From contig JBMNTB010000027.1 in NCBI GenBank assembly GCA_050945515.1, forward strand, positions 1-23,095: a stretch of DNA of 23,095 nucleotides, read 5' to 3'. This document shows positions 13,180-20,616 of the stretch, piece by piece; position 1 is the stretch's first letter, and the number at the start of each line of letters is the position of its first letter. Made by a program: the position numbers and the translations under genes. This DNA is from UBA1046 sp050945515. GTDB taxonomy: Bacteria; Bacillota; Clostridia; Saccharofermentanales; DTU023. The notes under the pieces were generated by a model. That model did not search any database, had not been told where the DNA came from, and saw only the letters and a list, made by a program, of their open reading frames with translations.

Positions 13180-14334
13180 TCATTGAACCAAAAACGGTAT
13201 CACGGCTTCCGTAGTAATAATCAGAGCTCTGCCGCCCGGCGCAAGATATACCTGTCGCAGCGGAGCTTCAAAGACCACACTGCTGGTCAGGACGGAATCC
13301 GTCAAATCATAGAGATAAAGTTGTTTATCTGAGGGCAGCAAGAGCCAACCATCGGCAGCAACAGGTGCCGCTGACAGCAGTGGAATCGTTGTGGTCTTAT
13401 TATCCCCGGCAGACGAAAGCCGGACCAGCCAAGACTCATCTGCGCCACTCGCTGTTCCGAGCACAATAATACCTGTACGATCCGCTAAGAGATGGGAAAA
13501 TCCCTCCGGCACAGCATAGCGAGTCAGATCCTCCGTCTCCATGTCTGCCAGGATGATCTGGTCACCGCAGTATGCTGCAACTACATCGTCAGTTCCATGC
13601 AAGAAACTGCCAAAATAACCTGATAATCTGACCTCAGATTTCTTTTTGCCATCCAGGTCGTAGCGCTGAACAAGACATTCCGGATCAACCTGGTTGATAT
13701 CCAAGATCAAAACATCAAAATAATTTCCACTTGGAGTAATACGAGCCAGCAGCGGGTAGCCGGATTCCTGATACTCGAGCACAAATTTCATCTCATTGTG
13801 GGCGAGATCATAGTATCTGATCTCTCCTTTATTATCCTTGCCTTGATCCAAGATTAACAGATCATCCCCCCGCAGATCCGCTCCAACTGCTTTACTTTTA
13901 ACTTTATCGGCAAAGACAATGCCCGACTCCTTGGCCACTACAAACTCCGGACTATCTTTATCACTTAGTATCAAGCTGTCGTATGACCTGCTGATGATTC
14001 GCGCCGAGAGCAAATTAGTTTCATGCCAGGCATGCTCCCTGCCTTTGGCATCGAGATACAGCAGTCCTCCCTGTTCAATTCGGACCTGATAGGAACCTAC
14101 CGGGTATAGAGAGACCTCTTCGTCTGAGGATAGCGCATAACCCGAACCGCCTTGTATCATGCGCTGTACTTCGCTGCGAGCATTTATAATGGCGTTGACA
14201 TTGGGATCAAAGATTAAAATTACAGCAATCGTCAGGACTATGGTCATGATCAATAGCCACACCAAAAGAGGGGTATCCCCTCCCAAATATCTGCGTCTTT
14301 CATCCGGCAGCGGTTTTTTTTCGTAAACAACCAT
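13180..14334 (-). CDS. DUF5711-type membrane-anchored beta-propeller-like protein
   Basis: This 384-residue protein has a basic N-terminus (EKKPLPDERRR), a membrane segment at about residues 23-45 and a long beta-rich extracytoplasmic part with repeats of the kind YDLxxxxxxxV, for example RYYDLAHNEMKFVLEY, QRYDLDGKKKSEV and LYLYDLTDSVLTSSV, as in PQQ-type propellers. That matches the clostridial DUF5711 family, whose role is unknown. I prefer the ATG at 14334; a TTG at 14337 would also fit the AAGGTGA upstream. The gene follows groEL on the same strand, after a terminator, and precedes the flavoprotein gene by 13 bases. Confidence 0.75.
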   Translation of the reverse strand: MVVYEKKPLPDERRRYLGGDTPLLVWLLIMTIVLTIAVILIFDPNVNAIINARSEVQRMIQGGSGYALSSDEEVSLYPVGSYQVRIEQGGLLYLDAKGREHAWHETNLLSARIISRSYDSLILSDKDSPEFVVAKESGIVFADKVKSKAVGADLRGDDLLILDQGKDNKGEIRYYDLAHNEMKFVLEYQESGYPLLARITPSGNYFDVLILDINQVDPECLVQRYDLDGKKKSEVRLSGYFGSFLHGTDDVVAAYCGDQIILADMETEDLTRYAVPEGFSHLLADRTGIIVLGTASGADESWLVRLSSAGDNKTTTIPLLSAAPVAADGWLLLPSDKQLYLYDLTDSVLTSSVVFEAPLRQVYLAPGGRALIITTEAVIPFLVQ

Positions 14335-14424
14335 CAAAACTTCACTTCACCTTAGTTTATCCGGCCGGCTAACAACCGTATTTTTTCTGTTCCTATCTTA
14401 TCATAAGATGCCGACAAATTAAGA

Positions 14425-14450
14425 GCAGCCCCATCCATGGACAGGGCTGC
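14425..14450 (-). terminator. Terminator of groES-groEL
   Basis: On the minus strand GCAGCCC and GGGCTGC pair around a 12-base loop, followed by TCTTAATTT. It lies 32 bases after the groEL stop. Confidence 0.65.
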
Positions 14451-14481
14451 CATAAAACTAAATCTATTTAGTCGCTATTGC

Positions 14482-16098
14482 TTAATACATGCCGCCTTGG
14501 TTCATTGGAGGCATGGGCTCTGGCTCAGGAATGTCAGCAACAACAGCTTCCGTAGTCAGTAGGATGGAGGCGATTGAAGCCGCATTTTGCAGTGCGGAAC
14601 GAGTGACCTTGGTCGGATCAATAATACCGGCTTTCACCATATCCGTATACTGGCCATCTAAGACATCAAAACCGATACCCTCCGCGCTCTCTTTGACTTT
14701 TTCACAGACTACACTGCCGTCATAACCTGCATTGGCAGCGATCTGACGGACCGGTTCCTCGAGAGCTCTTGCCACAATGGTCATTCCGGTTTTTACATCG
14801 CCATCGGTAGATGCCATCAGCTCAAGAACAGGCTTAATGGCAGAAATATAAGCGGATCCGCCACCGGGAACTACGCCTTCATCAACTGCTGCTCTGGTAG
14901 CTGACAGAGCATCTTCGATTCTCAGCTTCTTTTCTTTCATTTCTGTTTCTGTAGCGGCACCGACTTTGATTACCGCCACGCCGCCGGACAACTTGGCCAG
15001 TCTCTCCTGCAATTTCTCACGATCGAAATCAGAGGTCGTCTCTTCAATCTGAGAACGGATAGAATTGACACGGTCTTTGATATCATCTGCTGCGCCGGCA
15101 CCGTCAACAATAATAGTAGTATCTTTGCTGATCTTAACCTGACGTGCACGTCCGAGGTCGGAGAGTTGAGTATCTTTCAGTTCCATACCGAGTTCGCTGG
15201 AAATAACCCTGCCACCTGTCAGAACCGCGATATCCTGCAGCATTTCTTTGCGACGGTCGCCAAAACCGGGGGCCTTGACTGCTACACAGTTGAAAGTGCC
15301 TCTGAGCTTGTTCAGAATCAGGGTGGATAGTGCTTCACCTTCCACATCTTCAGCTACGATGAGCAGTTTCTTACCGGCCTGGACGATCTGTTCCAACAAA
15401 GGCAGAATATCCTGTACGGATGCAATCTTTTTATCGGTAATCAAAATATAAGGATCGTCGTAAACCGCTTCCATTTTGCTGGTATCGGTAACCATATAAG
15501 CGGAAATATAGCCGCGGTCAAATTGCATGCCCTCGACTACTTCTAAATCAGTACCCATGGTCTGGGACTCTTCAACAGTAATAACGCCGTCTGAAGAAAC
15601 TTCCTCCATGGCGCGGGCAATCATTTCACCGATCTCATCGTCGTTAGCTGAAATTGCTGCGACACGAGCAATATCGTCACGGCCGTCAACAGCCTTCGAA
15701 CAAGCTTGAATCTTTGTAACAGCAGCTTCTACCGCTTTGTCAATGCCTTGTTTGAGAATGATCGGATTGGCACCGGCTGCAATATTACGCAGACCTTCGC
15801 GGATTAGAGCTTGGGCCAGAAGAGTTGCTGTAGTAGTTCCATCTCCGGCAATATCATTGGTTTTGGTTGCAACCTCTTTAACCAGCTGGGCGCCCATATT
15901 CTCAAAGCGATCTTCCAGCTCCACATCACGGGCGATAGTAACACCGTCATTGGTGATCATCGGTGAGCCATAAGTTTTGTCCAAAACGACGTTTCTGCCC
16001 TTAGGTCCCAGGGTAATTTTCACTGTATCGGCCAGCTTGTTGACACCAACTTCCAGTGACTTGCGAGCTTCTTCTCCGTATTTTAAATCTTTAGCCAT
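14482..16098 (-). CDS. groEL: Chaperonin GroEL (60 kDa)
   Basis: GroEL forms the double seven-membered ring that folds proteins with GroES and ATP in the cytoplasm. The 538-residue protein is complete: KDLKYGEEARKSLEVGVNKLADTVKITLGPKGRNVVLDK at the start, the ATP loop GDGTTTATLLAQALI near residues 86-100, VAAISANDDEIGEMIARAM, AATETEMKEKKLRIEDALSATRAAVDEGVVPGGGSA, and the Gly/Met-rich tail ending NQGGMY. GGAGGG lies 9 bases upstream of the ATG. It follows groES by 31 bases under the CIRCE-controlled promoter. Confidence 0.99.
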   Translation of the reverse strand: MAKDLKYGEEARKSLEVGVNKLADTVKITLGPKGRNVVLDKTYGSPMITNDGVTIARDVELEDRFENMGAQLVKEVATKTNDIAGDGTTTATLLAQALIREGLRNIAAGANPIILKQGIDKAVEAAVTKIQACSKAVDGRDDIARVAAISANDDEIGEMIARAMEEVSSDGVITVEESQTMGTDLEVVEGMQFDRGYISAYMVTDTSKMEAVYDDPYILITDKKIASVQDILPLLEQIVQAGKKLLIVAEDVEGEALSTLILNKLRGTFNCVAVKAPGFGDRRKEMLQDIAVLTGGRVISSELGMELKDTQLSDLGRARQVKISKDTTIIVDGAGAADDIKDRVNSIRSQIEETTSDFDREKLQERLAKLSGGVAVIKVGAATETEMKEKKLRIEDALSATRAAVDEGVVPGGGSAYISAIKPVLELMASTDGDVKTGMTIVARALEEPVRQIAANAGYDGSVVCEKVKESAEGIGFDVLDGQYTDMVKAGIIDPTKVTRSALQNAASIASILLTTEAVVADIPEPEPMPPMNQGGMY

Positions 16099-16129
16099 TA
16101 TTTTATCCCTCCGTTAATACGCCGAGCGC

Positions 16130-16414
16130 TTACTCAACAATTGCGAGTATGTCGCTCTGACGCAAAATTGTATACTCGACATTATCGATCTTGACCTCGG
16201 TACCAGCATATTTGCTGATCAGGACATGATCTCCAACTTCAACTTCCATAATTACATCTTTGCCGTCAACAATCCCGCCCGGGCCTACTGCCACAATTTC
16301 TGCCACTTGCGGTTTTTCTTTTGCTGAACCCGGCAAAACGATACCACTCTTGGTGGTTTCTTCTGCTTCCAGCATCTTGACCATTACACGGTCAGCCAAT
16401 GGTTTAATATTCAT
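16130..16414 (-). CDS. groES: Co-chaperonin GroES (10 kDa)
   Basis: GroES is the lid of the GroEL ring. The 94-residue protein is complete: NIKPLADRVMVK at the start, the mobile loop EAEETTKSGIVLPGSAKEKP (about residues 16-35) that binds GroEL, and the end YTILRQSDILAIVE. GGAGG stands 7 bases before the ATG. It is the first gene of the groESL operon, directly downstream of the CIRCE operator. Confidence 0.98.
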   Translation of the reverse strand: MNIKPLADRVMVKMLEAEETTKSGIVLPGSAKEKPQVAEIVAVGPGGIVDGKDVIMEVEVGDHVLISKYAGTEVKIDNVEYTILRQSDILAIVE

Positions 16415-16455
16415 GTTGATTCCTCCATATATAATGTTAAATTAATTTATAGTAA

Positions 16456-16482
16456 TTAGCACTCAGACCGTCCGAGTGCTAA
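16456..16482 (-). promoter_or_regulatory. CIRCE operator (HrcA site)
   Basis: TTAGCACTC-N9-GAGTGCTAA is a perfect copy of the CIRCE consensus. It starts 8 bases downstream of the -10, in the 5' untranslated region of groES, so HrcA is predicted to repress groESL in the absence of heat stress. Confidence 0.98.
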
Positions 16483-16490
16483 CTAAGATT

Positions 16491-16519
16491 AATATAACGC
16501 CAGAGATATCCTTTGTCAA
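16491..16519 (-). promoter_or_regulatory. Promoter of groES-groEL
   Basis: On the minus strand TTGACA (16519-16514) and TATATT (16496-16491) are 17 bases apart. The CIRCE element follows directly, as in other Firmicutes groESL operons. Confidence 0.9.
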
Positions 16520-16589
16520 GCTCAGCCGGCAATATTCTTCAAGTTTGTATCCGGACCGACACTTTTGCTACAGTTTGCACTGCAATCAG

Positions 16590-17261
16590 TCAAAAAATGG
16601 TTTCCAACAAACTCAGGAAATAGTTTTTCTCGCGCAAGAAGCTAGCTATATGAGAATTTTCCTGCCAAGTACCAAATTTAGGAACCCAAGGTGTCAGAGC
16701 CGACATCAAAAGCAAAAGGAAAACTATAATAATCAGACCCAAAGCGAGATTGCTTATGCCACCGCCTACCCTATTCAAAAATCCGACCAGATATATATTG
16801 TCCAACATTTTGGTCAGACCCCTGGTAGCCAATTTTAAAATCACATTTACCAGGATAAATAAAATCAAAAAAACCACAACGGCAACCGCCAACTTAGTTA
16901 AAACCCGTGCTATATTCTCAATCCAGCTCTGATCATTTCCGCCTGTCTGATCAGTAAGATAGCGAATCCACACATTGGGCAAGCCGAGTTTAGTAAGAAC
17001 ATCCGTAATCAGTCCATTATTATCTGCTGCGACAACTTGAATTTTTTGTGTCAATTCTTGCATTTTGCCGCCGAAAAAGCCCTGCTGCAAAAGCCAACTG
17101 CTCCCGGGACGAACCAAGACAAAAGAAGTTGCCATGGCGATCAGGATTATGACCAAGTCGGCCACAGAACGCAATAAGCCACGTCGCAGACCCCAATAGA
17201 ATGATCCTGAAAGAATAATGATGATAAGGAGATCAAATATCAGTTGAGTATTCCTCCTCAT
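16590..17261 (-). CDS. CvpA-family membrane protein
   Basis: The protein (223 residues from the ATG) has four hydrophobic segments (about 7-24, 29-50, 116-137, 158-182) with the motif YWGLRRGLLRSVADL, the family's RG..R pattern between the first two. CvpA proteins are inner-membrane proteins linked to colicin V export and to envelope stress, of unknown mechanism. The ATG at 17261 lies within the end of galE (29-base overlap) and has no good ribosome binding site; AGGAGG lies just after it, 9 bases before an in-frame CTG at 17243 that would make the N-terminus MIFDLL, the usual CvpA length. So the true start is uncertain. The gene is coupled to galE. Confidence 0.8.
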   Translation of the reverse strand: MRRNTQLIFDLLIIIILSGSFYWGLRRGLLRSVADLVIILIAMATSFVLVRPGSSWLLQQGFFGGKMQELTQKIQVVAADNNGLITDVLTKLGLPNVWIRYLTDQTGGNDQSWIENIARVLTKLAVAVVVFLILFILVNVILKLATRGLTKMLDNIYLVGFLNRVGGGISNLALGLIIIVFLLLLMSALTPWVPKFGTWQENSHIASFLREKNYFLSLLETIF

Positions 17262-18267
17262 AACCGTTGGGATTTTGCTCCTGCCAGCGCCAGGAATCGA
17301 GACACATCTCCTTTAGATCACGTTCTGCCCGCCAGCCCAGGACGCTGGCAGCCAGCGAGGGGTCAGAGTATACTTCCGCCAAATCACCACTGCGCCGCTC
17401 TGCGATTTCATACTTGATCGTGCGTCCTGAAACCTCTTCAAAGGCCCGAATCACTTCCAGCACACTGTATCCTCTGCCGGTTCCGAGATTAAAAGCTTGA
17501 ACTCCTTTCATCTCAGACAGATAGTCCAAAGCCAGAAGATGTCCTGCGGCCAGATCAAGCACATGTAAATAATCCCTGACTCCCGTACCGTCGCGGGTCG
17601 GATAATCTGCGCCGAAGACTTGAAGTGACTCTCTCTTGCCCACAGCTACTTGTGTAATATATGGCATGAGATTATTGGGAATACCTTTAGGATCCTCGCC
17701 TATACGCCCGCTCTTATCTGCTCCAATGGGATTAAAATAGCGCAGCAAAACAATCGCAGCTTCCGGTTCTGCCGCAGCATAGGAACGTAAGATCTCTTCA
17801 TTCATCAACTTGCTCCAGCCGTAGGGATTGCTCGCACGCAGAGCTGACTGCTCCGACAAAGGCAGTGGAGAAGTTGGATCATAGACGGTAGCGGAAGAGC
17901 TAAAGACAATTTTTGTTACTCCAAACTCTGCCATTAGCTCCAATAATGTTAGAGTACTGTCCAGATTATTGCGGTAGTAAGCGAGCGGAACTGTGACAGA
18001 TTCAGCCACAGCTTTCAGACCGGCAAAATGAATGACAGCATCAATCCGGAAATTTTCAAAGATGCGGTGCATAGCATCACTGTTGCAGACATCAGTCTGG
18101 TGAAAAGAAAAATCTCGGCCTGAGAGTTTACTGATCCTGCGCACAACTTCCATTTTGCTGTTTCTGAGATCATCCACTATGATCACCGAATGACCTTCCT
18201 GCAATAGTGCCAAGACTGTATGACTGCCAATATAACCTGCTCCGCCTGTAACCAGAACTGTTGACAT
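17233..18267 (-). CDS. galE: UDP-glucose 4-epimerase
   Basis: GalE interconverts UDP-glucose and UDP-galactose using bound NAD+ (Leloir pathway and cell-surface sugar supply). The 344-residue protein has the NAD fold TGGAGYIGSH at residues 7-16, VDDL at 31-34 (the end of the second strand), FSSSATVYD with the catalytic Ser at about 123-125, and the YxxxK pair Y149/K153 in NPYGWSKLMNEEIL. It also has the typical GxGTGVRDYLHVLDLA and FNLGTGRGYSVLEV motifs. GGAGG lies upstream of the ATG. It is followed by cvpA with a 29-base overlap and is divergent from the DUF4364 gene. Confidence 0.96.
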   Translation of the reverse strand: MSTVLVTGGAGYIGSHTVLALLQEGHSVIIVDDLRNSKMEVVRRISKLSGRDFSFHQTDVCNSDAMHRIFENFRIDAVIHFAGLKAVAESVTVPLAYYRNNLDSTLTLLELMAEFGVTKIVFSSSATVYDPTSPLPLSEQSALRASNPYGWSKLMNEEILRSYAAAEPEAAIVLLRYFNPIGADKSGRIGEDPKGIPNNLMPYITQVAVGKRESLQVFGADYPTRDGTGVRDYLHVLDLAAGHLLALDYLSEMKGVQAFNLGTGRGYSVLEVIRAFEEVSGRTIKYEIAERRSGDLAEVYSDPSLAASVLGWRAERDLKEMCLDSWRWQEQNPNGYEEEYSTDI

Positions 18268-18302
18268 TGCTTTCCTCCGGTCAAACTGGATTTCAGTTGC
18301 TT

Positions 18303-18312
18303 ATTATACCAT
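18303..18312 (-). promoter_or_regulatory. Extended -10 promoter of galE
   Basis: On the minus strand TGG directly precedes a perfect TATAAT (18308-18303). No good -35 is found at 17 bases, as is common for extended -10 promoters. Confidence 0.6.
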
Positions 18313-18339
18313 TCCCTTATCCGCCTCGATAGGAGTACA

Positions 18340-18348
18340 TGTTATAAT
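18340..18348 (+). promoter_or_regulatory. Extended -10 promoter of the DUF4364 gene
   Basis: TGT precedes a perfect TATAAT (18343-18348) with no clear -35. It lies 35 bases from the galE -10 and points the other way, so the two polymerases would compete for the same region. Confidence 0.5.
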
Positions 18349-18437
18349 CATTTACACTGCGGAAACAATGCCGGGAATATTTATCATCTGCAAGTATGTA
18401 AATAATTTAAGACTGCAAGGTCTGTAGAGAGAATAAT

Positions 18438-18986
18438 ATGGCCTTAGATCAAGAAACATTGAACAAAATCATTATCCTGAAAATTGTCAGTCAGCTCCCG
18501 GGTATCCGCCAGGGAATGCTGGCAGATGCCGCCGTGGATTCTCTGCAAATGAATTTCATCGAATACAGCCTTGCACTGGCAGAATTAAAAGAAAACAAGT
18601 TAGTTCATCAGGCTATCAGAAAAAGCGAACCGCATCTGGATGCCGCCAACCAAGCTGTCGAAAGATTGGATATTACAGCTCATGGTCTGGAAGTGCTAAA
18701 GGCCCTGGAACACCAAATCCCTGCCTCTTTGCAGAAATGGCTGCAACGTAGGATTGTTCAATTATCCGGAGAGAAACATCAAATTGAGGCACATAGTTCA
18801 CGCATACAACCAACCGCAGCCGGAGAATGGTTGTTGATTCTGGAACGTTTTGAGCAGGAAAATCCTCATTTCCGGCTGGAACTCACTTTTCCTACCAAAG
18901 ATATGGCGGAAAAAGCCGCCTCCGCCTGGGAGACGGCTTCATTTGATCTGTACGAAATAATTCTGCAGCATTTACTTGCAGATTAA
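18438..18986 (+). CDS. DUF4364 family protein (probable winged-helix regulator)
   Basis: The 182-residue protein has a winged-helix-like N-terminal half (DQETLNKIIILKIVSQLPGI, then FIEYSLALAELKENKLVHQA as recognition helix and turn, then LDITAHGLEVLKALEHQIP as the wing region). This matches the DUF4364 family, which is common in Clostridia and of unknown target. The second half is a mixed alpha-beta domain that I do not recognise. GAGAG stands 7 bases before the ATG. Its stop is only 7 bases from the stop of the convergent flavodiiron gene. Confidence 0.75.
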   Translation: MALDQETLNKIIILKIVSQLPGIRQGMLADAAVDSLQMNFIEYSLALAELKENKLVHQAIRKSEPHLDAANQAVERLDITAHGLEVLKALEHQIPASLQKWLQRRIVQLSGEKHQIEAHSSRIQPTAAGEWLLILERFEQENPHFRLELTFPTKDMAEKAASAWETASFDLYEIILQHLLAD

Positions 18987-18993
18987 GCCGGCA

Positions 18994-20199
18994 TTAAGTC
19001 AACAAAGTCTCCGCCGGCAGAGCCTTGATCTTGCTGACCAGCTCCTCAGCTAAGCGATCAAGGGCCAGGTAGTCTTCCTCTCCGGGCAGGCCGAGACAGA
19101 GAACAGCCGGCAGTTGTTCAGCTTTAACCTTGTCCAGTAATGAAAGCATAGTTTTTTCTATCATCGTGCCCCAGCCATAAGAACCGATCAAACCCATAAA
19201 TTTAGTTTTCGCACGCATAGTATTCAATAACAGCGCTACATAAGCCAGATTAGGATGCGGGCCACCCAGCACTGTTGGTGTGGCCAGCACAATCGCAGCA
19301 GCGTCAACCGAGTGGTACAACGTTTCACCGGCTGTGGTCCGGAGATCCCTGTTGCTATCACCCAAATCTATTGTAGCTACCTCCAAGCCAAGCTCCCTTA
19401 TTTTCTGCTCCAGATGCCGGACCATCAGTTCCGTAGAATCATGCATGCTGACATAGGGTATGACGACTGTGGGCGCTACAGCCTCAGATGTCCAGCGCTC
19501 ATACAGACCCAGAATTAAATCCGGATCCCGCCAAGCAGGTCCATGAGACGGCAGAATCAGGGCGGGATTGAGATCCCTGGTCCATTGGGTATACTTACCC
19601 ACCTGTCGACGTGTCGGCATCATAATCTCCGCATAGTATTCCCGGGCAGCACTTTTTTGTTTGCTGAGATCGGGCCGAGCCGCATTTTCCGCTGCATAGT
19701 GCGAGCCGAACAGATCTGAGGAAAACAGCATTTTCTCCTCCACCAGATAGACCATAGTATTGTCCGGCCAATGGGCAAAGGGTATGGTCTTAAAACGCAA
19801 AGTCAAGGAGCCCAATTCGAGTTCTTCGTTATCGTCCATGATGATAAAATCAGAGCAGGGGATGTGGAGATGATGCTCCATCAGCTCTGCAACCTTGGCA
19901 CTGCCAACCAATTTGACCTCCGGAAATACTTTAAGCAGATCAAGGGTCGCTCCGGAATGATCCTGCTCTGTGTGCAAGCAGATCAAATAATCCAGCTTGG
20001 CAATGCCGAGTTCCTGCAGATTTTGCAAGAGGATATCTTTCTTGCTTGGATCGACGGGATCGATCAGGGCAGTTTTCTCATCTTGGATCAGATATGAATT
20101 ATATGTGGTTCCATATTCGGTAGGAACCAGCTTATCGAAAAAAAGCAGTTCCGGATGGGGGGCACCTACCTCATAGACAAAATCAGAAATCTTTAACAT
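18994..20199 (-). CDS. Flavodiiron protein (FprA-type A flavoprotein)
   Basis: Flavodiiron proteins reduce O2 to water or NO to N2O in the cytoplasm and protect anaerobes. The 401-residue protein has an N-terminal metallo-beta-lactamase domain with the full diiron ligand set H76-x-E78-x-D80-H81 (CLHTEQDHSG), H143 (FAHWPDN), D162 (FSSDLFGSH) and H219 (LPSHGPAWR). A C-terminal flavodoxin domain follows (VVIPYVSMHDSTELM, ATPTVLGGPHPNLA, GLIGSYGWGTM) from about residue 243. I start at the ATG at 20199, because AAAGGA lies 6 bases upstream; a TTG at 20214 is on that site. The rubredoxin gene, its likely electron donor, is immediately upstream on the same strand. Confidence 0.95.
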   Translation of the reverse strand: MLKISDFVYEVGAPHPELLFFDKLVPTEYGTTYNSYLIQDEKTALIDPVDPSKKDILLQNLQELGIAKLDYLICLHTEQDHSGATLDLLKVFPEVKLVGSAKVAELMEHHLHIPCSDFIIMDDNEELELGSLTLRFKTIPFAHWPDNTMVYLVEEKMLFSSDLFGSHYAAENAARPDLSKQKSAAREYYAEIMMPTRRQVGKYTQWTRDLNPALILPSHGPAWRDPDLILGLYERWTSEAVAPTVVIPYVSMHDSTELMVRHLEQKIRELGLEVATIDLGDSNRDLRTTAGETLYHSVDAAAIVLATPTVLGGPHPNLAYVALLLNTMRAKTKFMGLIGSYGWGTMIEKTMLSLLDKVKAEQLPAVLCLGLPGEEDYLALDRLAEELVSKIKALPAETLLT

Positions 20200-20220
20200 G
20201 GGAAATCCTTTCAATAATTA

Positions 20221-20249
20221 AATGACCGGTTATTGGGCAACCGGCCATT
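20221..20249 (-). other. Hairpin between rubredoxin and flavodiiron genes
   Basis: AATGACCGGTT and AACCGGCCATT pair over 11 positions with one mismatch around a 7-base loop. On the transcribed strand it is followed by TTTAATTATTG, not a strong T-run, so it may be an attenuator or mRNA-stabilising hairpin rather than a full terminator. Confidence 0.5.
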
Positions 20250-20289
20250 AGAAACAATTCGATACAGTCCTATATAGCTTTAAATTTCT

Positions 20290-20451
20290 CTAGTCAGTCG
20301 GTGAGAAATCTTCAATTGCAGCTCCGCAAAGCGGACAAACCCAATCTTCAGGAAGATCTGCAAATGCTGTACCAGCTTCTACGCCGTTGTCCGGGTCACC
20401 CAGCTCCGGGTCATAAACCCATCCACAAAGATCACAGATATATTTTTGCAT
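20290..20451 (-). CDS. Rubredoxin
   Basis: This is a 53-residue one-iron electron carrier of the cytoplasm, too short for many gene finders. It shows both iron-binding pairs, CDLC (residues 6-9) and CPLC (39-42), and the family's WVYDPELGDP and LPEDWVCPLCG. GAGGA lies 6 bases before the ATG. It precedes the flavodiiron gene by 90 bases and presumably passes electrons from an NADH:rubredoxin reductase (not in the window) to it, the usual oxygen-defence chain of clostridia. Confidence 0.97.
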   Translation of the reverse strand: MQKYICDLCGWVYDPELGDPDNGVEAGTAFADLPEDWVCPLCGAAIEDFSPTD

Positions 20452-20551
20452 TATGTGTCCTCACTTTCATTAAATATAAATACTTTTAATATTTAAATAA
20501 TTACAGAACAGATTACATCAATTATAACCTTATTAGTCAAATGATTTGCAA

Positions 20552-20579
20552 ATTATAAGAAAATTCAAGGAAAATTCAA
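20552..20579 (-). promoter_or_regulatory. Candidate promoter of rubredoxin-flavodiiron genes
   Basis: On the minus strand TTGAAT (20579-20574) and TATAAT (20557-20552) are 16 bases apart. The -35 region lies in a perfect 11-bp tandem repeat (GAAAATTCAAG on the plus strand, 20559-20580). The leader would be about 95 bases. Confidence 0.5.
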
Positions 20580-20616
20580 GATTAGTTTCTAAAGTTACCT
20601 ATTGCACTGATTTTAT

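Noticed and set aside
18986..19017. Shared terminator of DUF4364 and flavodiiron genes (GCCGGC repeats)
   Set aside because: The arms are 6-7 bases with an 18-base loop, and the right arm lies in the flavodiiron coding end without a T-run.
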